Source: CAVBBU01 sp963593765 (lineage in GTDB: Bacteria > Bacillota > Clostridia > Lachnospirales > Lachnospiraceae). Taken from it: a stretch of DNA of 8,463 bases. The stretch is taken from positions 1-8,463 of the forward strand of contig CAVBBU010000085.1 in the NCBI GenBank assembly GCA_963593765.1, written 5' to 3'. Below, piece by piece: positions 5,891 to 8,463 of the stretch (positions are counted from its first letter, which is position 1; each line of letters starts with the position of its first letter). Made by a program: the position numbers and the translations under genes. A model generated the notes under the pieces. That model did no database searches and was not told the origin of the DNA. It worked only from the letters and a program-made list of their open reading frames with translations.

Positions 5891-8317
5891 ATGGCTGATA
5901 AGATAGTATACAATCATAATGCTATAGAAGAAAAGTGGGCTAAGCATTGGAAGGAGCATCCTATCAATGTTAATGATGGCAAGAAGCCTAAGTATTATTG
6001 CCTTGATATGTTTCCATATCCTTCAGGCTCTGGCTTGCATGTCGGACACTGGAGAGGATATGTTATATCTGATGTATGGAGTCGATATCAGCTGCTTAAG
6101 GGGCACTATGTAATACATCCTATGGGCTTTGATGCCTTTGGACTTCCTGCTGAGAACTATGCTATTAAGATGGGTATACATCCGGCTGTATCTACCGCAG
6201 CAAATGTAGCAAATATCAAAAAGCAGATTAATCAGATAGCAGCTATATATGACTGGGATATGGAGGTAAATACTACAGATCCTAGCTTCTATAAATGGAC
6301 ACAATGGATATTCGTTAAGATGTTTAAGAAGGGACTTGCATATGAGAAGGAGTTCCCTATCAACTGGTGTCCTTCTTGTAAGACGGGACTAGCAAATGAA
6401 GAGGTGGTTAATGGCTGCTGTGAAAGATGTGGTACGCCTGTAACCAAGAAAAATCTTCGTCAGTGGATGCTTAAGATAACAGAATATGCCGACAGACTAC
6501 TAGGAGATCTTGATAAGCTTGACTGGCCTGAGAAGGTCAAGAAGATGCAGACAGAGTGGATAGGTAAGTCTTACGGTGCAGAGGTAGAATTTCCTGTAGA
6601 TGGAAGAAACGAGAAGATAACAGTATATACAACAAGACCGGATACATTATATGGTGCTACCTTTATGGTACTTGCACCGGAGCATAAGCTCGCTAAGGAA
6701 CTTGCTACAGATGAAACAAGAGATAAGGTTGAAAAATATATCTTTGATTCATCTATGAGAAGCAATGTCGACCGCATGCAGGATAAGGAAAAGACTGGAG
6801 TATTTACAGGAAGCTATGCGATAAATCCGCTAAGCGGTAAAAAAATTCCTATATGGCTTTCTGATTATGTACTTGCTGACTATGGTACAGGAGCTATCAT
6901 GTGCGTTCCTGCCCATGACGACAGAGATTTTGCATTTGCTAAAAAGTTTGATATTCCTATAGTGCAGGTTATAGCAAAGGATGGCAAAGAGATAGAGGAT
7001 ATGACCGAGGCATATACAGATGCTGTCGGAACTATGATTAATTCTGGAAAATGGAATGGCAAGGAAAGCTCTGTTCTTAAGAAGGAAGCTCCGGATATAA
7101 TAGAGAAGAAGGGCTTTGGTAAAAAGAAGGTTAATTATAAGCTTCGTGACTGGGTATTTTCAAGACAGCGCTACTGGGGCGAGCCTATTCCTATAATTCA
7201 TTGCCCTAATTGTGGCTGCGTTCCAGTGCCAGAGGATCAGCTTCCGCTGCTTCTTCCAGAGGTAGAAAAGTATCAGCCAACCGGAACAGGTGAGTCTCCG
7301 CTTGCAGACATTGAGGACTGGGTCAATACAACCTGTCCTTGCTGCGGTGCTCCATCAAAGAGAGAAACAAATACTATGCCACAGTGGGCTGGCTCGTCAT
7401 GGTATTTCCTTAGATATGTAGACAATCATAATGACAAGGAGCTGGTTTCTAAGGAAAAGGCAGACAAGTATCTTCCTGTAGATATGTATATAGGTGGTGT
7501 CGAGCATGCTGTGCTTCACCTGCTATATTCAAGATTCTATACTAAGTTCTTGTATGATATAGGCGTAATAGATTTTGATGAGCCATTTATAAAGCTGTTT
7601 AACCAAGGTATGATAACAGGTAAGAATGGCATTAAGATGAGTAAGTCAAAGGGCAATGTAGTCTCTCCGGATGATCTGGTTAGAGATTATGGCTGTGATT
7701 CGCTTCGTATGTATGAGCTTTTCGTAGGACCACCTGAACTTGATGCTGAGTGGGACGACAGAGGCATAGAGGGAGTATCGAGATTCCTTAGCAGATTTTA
7801 CAAGCTAGTAATGGATTCTAAGGATAAGAATATCGAAGCAACTAAGGAGATGATAAAGTATCGTCACAAGCTAGTGGCGGACATAGAATACAGATTTAAT
7901 CAATTCAGCTTAAATACAGTTGTTGCTGGCTTTATGGAATATAATAACAAATTTATAGAGATTGCAAAGACAGCTGGCGGAATAGATATAGAAACACTTA
8001 AAACCTTTACTGTGCTGCTCGCTCCTTTTGCACCGCATCTAGGCGAGGAGCTTTGGGAGGCACTTGGCGGAGTGGATAGCGTATTCCACGCAAGCTGGCC
8101 TAAGTATGACGAGGCTGCTATGGCAGAAGACGAAGTGGAGATAGCACTTCAGGTAAATGGAAAGACAAGGCTTGTTATATCTCTTCCTGCAGATATATCT
8201 AAGGAGGATGCTCTCGCCGAGGGGAAAAAGCAGCTTGATGCTGCTGGCAAGCTGACAGGAAATATAATCAAGGAAATATATGTACCAAAGAAGATAATTA
8301 ATATAGTTATGAAATAA
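5891..8317 (+). CDS. leuS: Leucyl-tRNA synthetase
   Basis: This class I aminoacyl-tRNA synthetase charges tRNA-Leu with leucine in the cytoplasm and edits mischarged products. It is 808 residues, the normal length for low-GC Gram-positive LeuRS. The Rossmann catalytic core has the HIGH box as HVGH (50-53) in PYPSGSGLHVGHWRGY and the KMSKS loop (582-586). A zinc-knuckle insertion has CPSC (160-163) and CERC (177-180); a second cysteine set is CPNC (438-441) and CPCC (482-485). The CP1 editing domain (about 225-415) carries TTRPDTLYG (247-255) and GTGAIMCVPAHDDRDFAFA (332-350), with D346 as the expected conserved editing Asp. The HAPFAPH-like anticodon-binding segment LLAPFAPHLGEELW is at 709-722, and the C-terminal domain runs to the stop. 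AAGGAG (5879-5884) sits 6 bases before the ATG. All key motifs are intact, so it should be functional. It has its own consensus promoter. Confidence 0.99.
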   Translation: MADKIVYNHNAIEEKWAKHWKEHPINVNDGKKPKYYCLDMFPYPSGSGLHVGHWRGYVISDVWSRYQLLKGHYVIHPMGFDAFGLPAENYAIKMGIHPAVSTAANVANIKKQINQIAAIYDWDMEVNTTDPSFYKWTQWIFVKMFKKGLAYEKEFPINWCPSCKTGLANEEVVNGCCERCGTPVTKKNLRQWMLKITEYADRLLGDLDKLDWPEKVKKMQTEWIGKSYGAEVEFPVDGRNEKITVYTTRPDTLYGATFMVLAPEHKLAKELATDETRDKVEKYIFDSSMRSNVDRMQDKEKTGVFTGSYAINPLSGKKIPIWLSDYVLADYGTGAIMCVPAHDDRDFAFAKKFDIPIVQVIAKDGKEIEDMTEAYTDAVGTMINSGKWNGKESSVLKKEAPDIIEKKGFGKKKVNYKLRDWVFSRQRYWGEPIPIIHCPNCGCVPVPEDQLPLLLPEVEKYQPTGTGESPLADIEDWVNTTCPCCGAPSKRETNTMPQWAGSSWYFLRYVDNHNDKELVSKEKADKYLPVDMYIGGVEHAVLHLLYSRFYTKFLYDIGVIDFDEPFIKLFNQGMITGKNGIKMSKSKGNVVSPDDLVRDYGCDSLRMYELFVGPPELDAEWDDRGIEGVSRFLSRFYKLVMDSKDKNIEATKEMIKYRHKLVADIEYRFNQFSLNTVVAGFMEYNNKFIEIAKTAGGIDIETLKTFTVLLAPFAPHLGEELWEALGGVDSVFHASWPKYDEAAMAEDEVEIALQVNGKTRLVISLPADISKEDALAEGKKQLDAAGKLTGNIIKEIYVPKKIINIVMK

Positions 8318-8333
8318 ATTCAAAATTATAATT

Positions 8334-8420
8334 CAGAGTATGTCCGAATAAAGAGTGTGAGCAGCGCATAGCGGTTTCCAGCGTAGCTGCGAGCACTGCT
8401 TTATTCGGGATATACGACTG
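8334..8420. other. Long, nearly fully paired hairpin downstream of leuS
   Basis: An outer helix pairs GTATGTCCGAATAAAG (8338-8353) with CTTTATTCGGGATATAC (8399-8415), with one bulge and one mismatch or wobble; CAG (8334-8336) / CTG (8418-8420) extend it. Inside, AGTG (8354-8357) pairs with CACT (8394-8397) and GCAGC (8361-8365) with GCTGC (8386-8390), separated by a symmetric 3x3 loop TGA/GAG that could form tandem G-A pairs. The apex can also pair (GCGG-TTT-CC-A-GC, 8371-8382). It starts 17 bases after the leuS stop. Neither strand has an immediate T-tract, so it is not a standard intrinsic terminator, though it could protect or end the leuS mRNA. A structured RNA or an intergenic palindromic repeat are alternatives. 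Confidence 0.6.
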
Positions 8421-8463
8421 TTTATATGTGATTTAAATTTCAAAGATCTGGTGAAATTAATTC

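Noticed and set aside
8433..8460. Imperfect inverted repeat TTAAATTTC / GAAATTAA near the right edge
   Set aside because: It is short, AT-rich and imperfect, and the sequence ends before its context can be judged.

Overview
The window looks like chromosome from a low-GC Gram-positive anaerobe of the Clostridia, most likely a Lachnospiraceae-type organism. The grounds are AT-rich coding DNA, strong use of ATA for isoleucine and AGA for arginine, AGGAGG-type ribosome binding sites, sigma-A type promoters, and an 808-residue leucyl-tRNA synthetase of the short bacterial type. The lineage call is inference; no rRNA or other marker is present.

Layout, left to right, with all genes on the + strand. 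Positions 1-139 hold a GC-richer, non-coding stretch that folds into a four-way-junction RNA-like structure. I cannot assign it to a known RNA class, and it may continue past the left edge. Positions 140-355 are an AT-rich leader with at most a weak promoter. A two-component pair follows: an OmpR/PhoB-type response regulator (356-1024) and, 2 bases later, a membrane sensor histidine kinase (1027-2529). An intrinsic terminator (2543-2569) closes this operon, and its T-tract overlaps the -35 box of a new promoter. That promoter should drive a very large cell-envelope gene (2659-5718). This gene encodes two family-2 glycosyltransferase domains fused to a TupA-like ATP-grasp domain, and several residues I would expect to be catalytic in the ATP-grasp domain look substituted. 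After a 172-base gap with a perfect-consensus promoter and a hairpin leader comes leuS (5891-8317). The right edge carries a long, almost fully paired hairpin (8334-8420).

The three transcription units seem functionally independent: signal transduction, surface-glycan assembly and translation. The two-component system might respond to envelope conditions, but nothing in the sequence ties it directly to the glycosyltransferase. The most unusual items are the glycosyltransferase/glycosyltransferase/ATP-grasp fusion with its apparently degenerate ligase domain, and the two structured non-coding elements at the window ends. I see no CRISPR array, tRNA, rRNA or transposase gene, and no convincing new multi-gene system.
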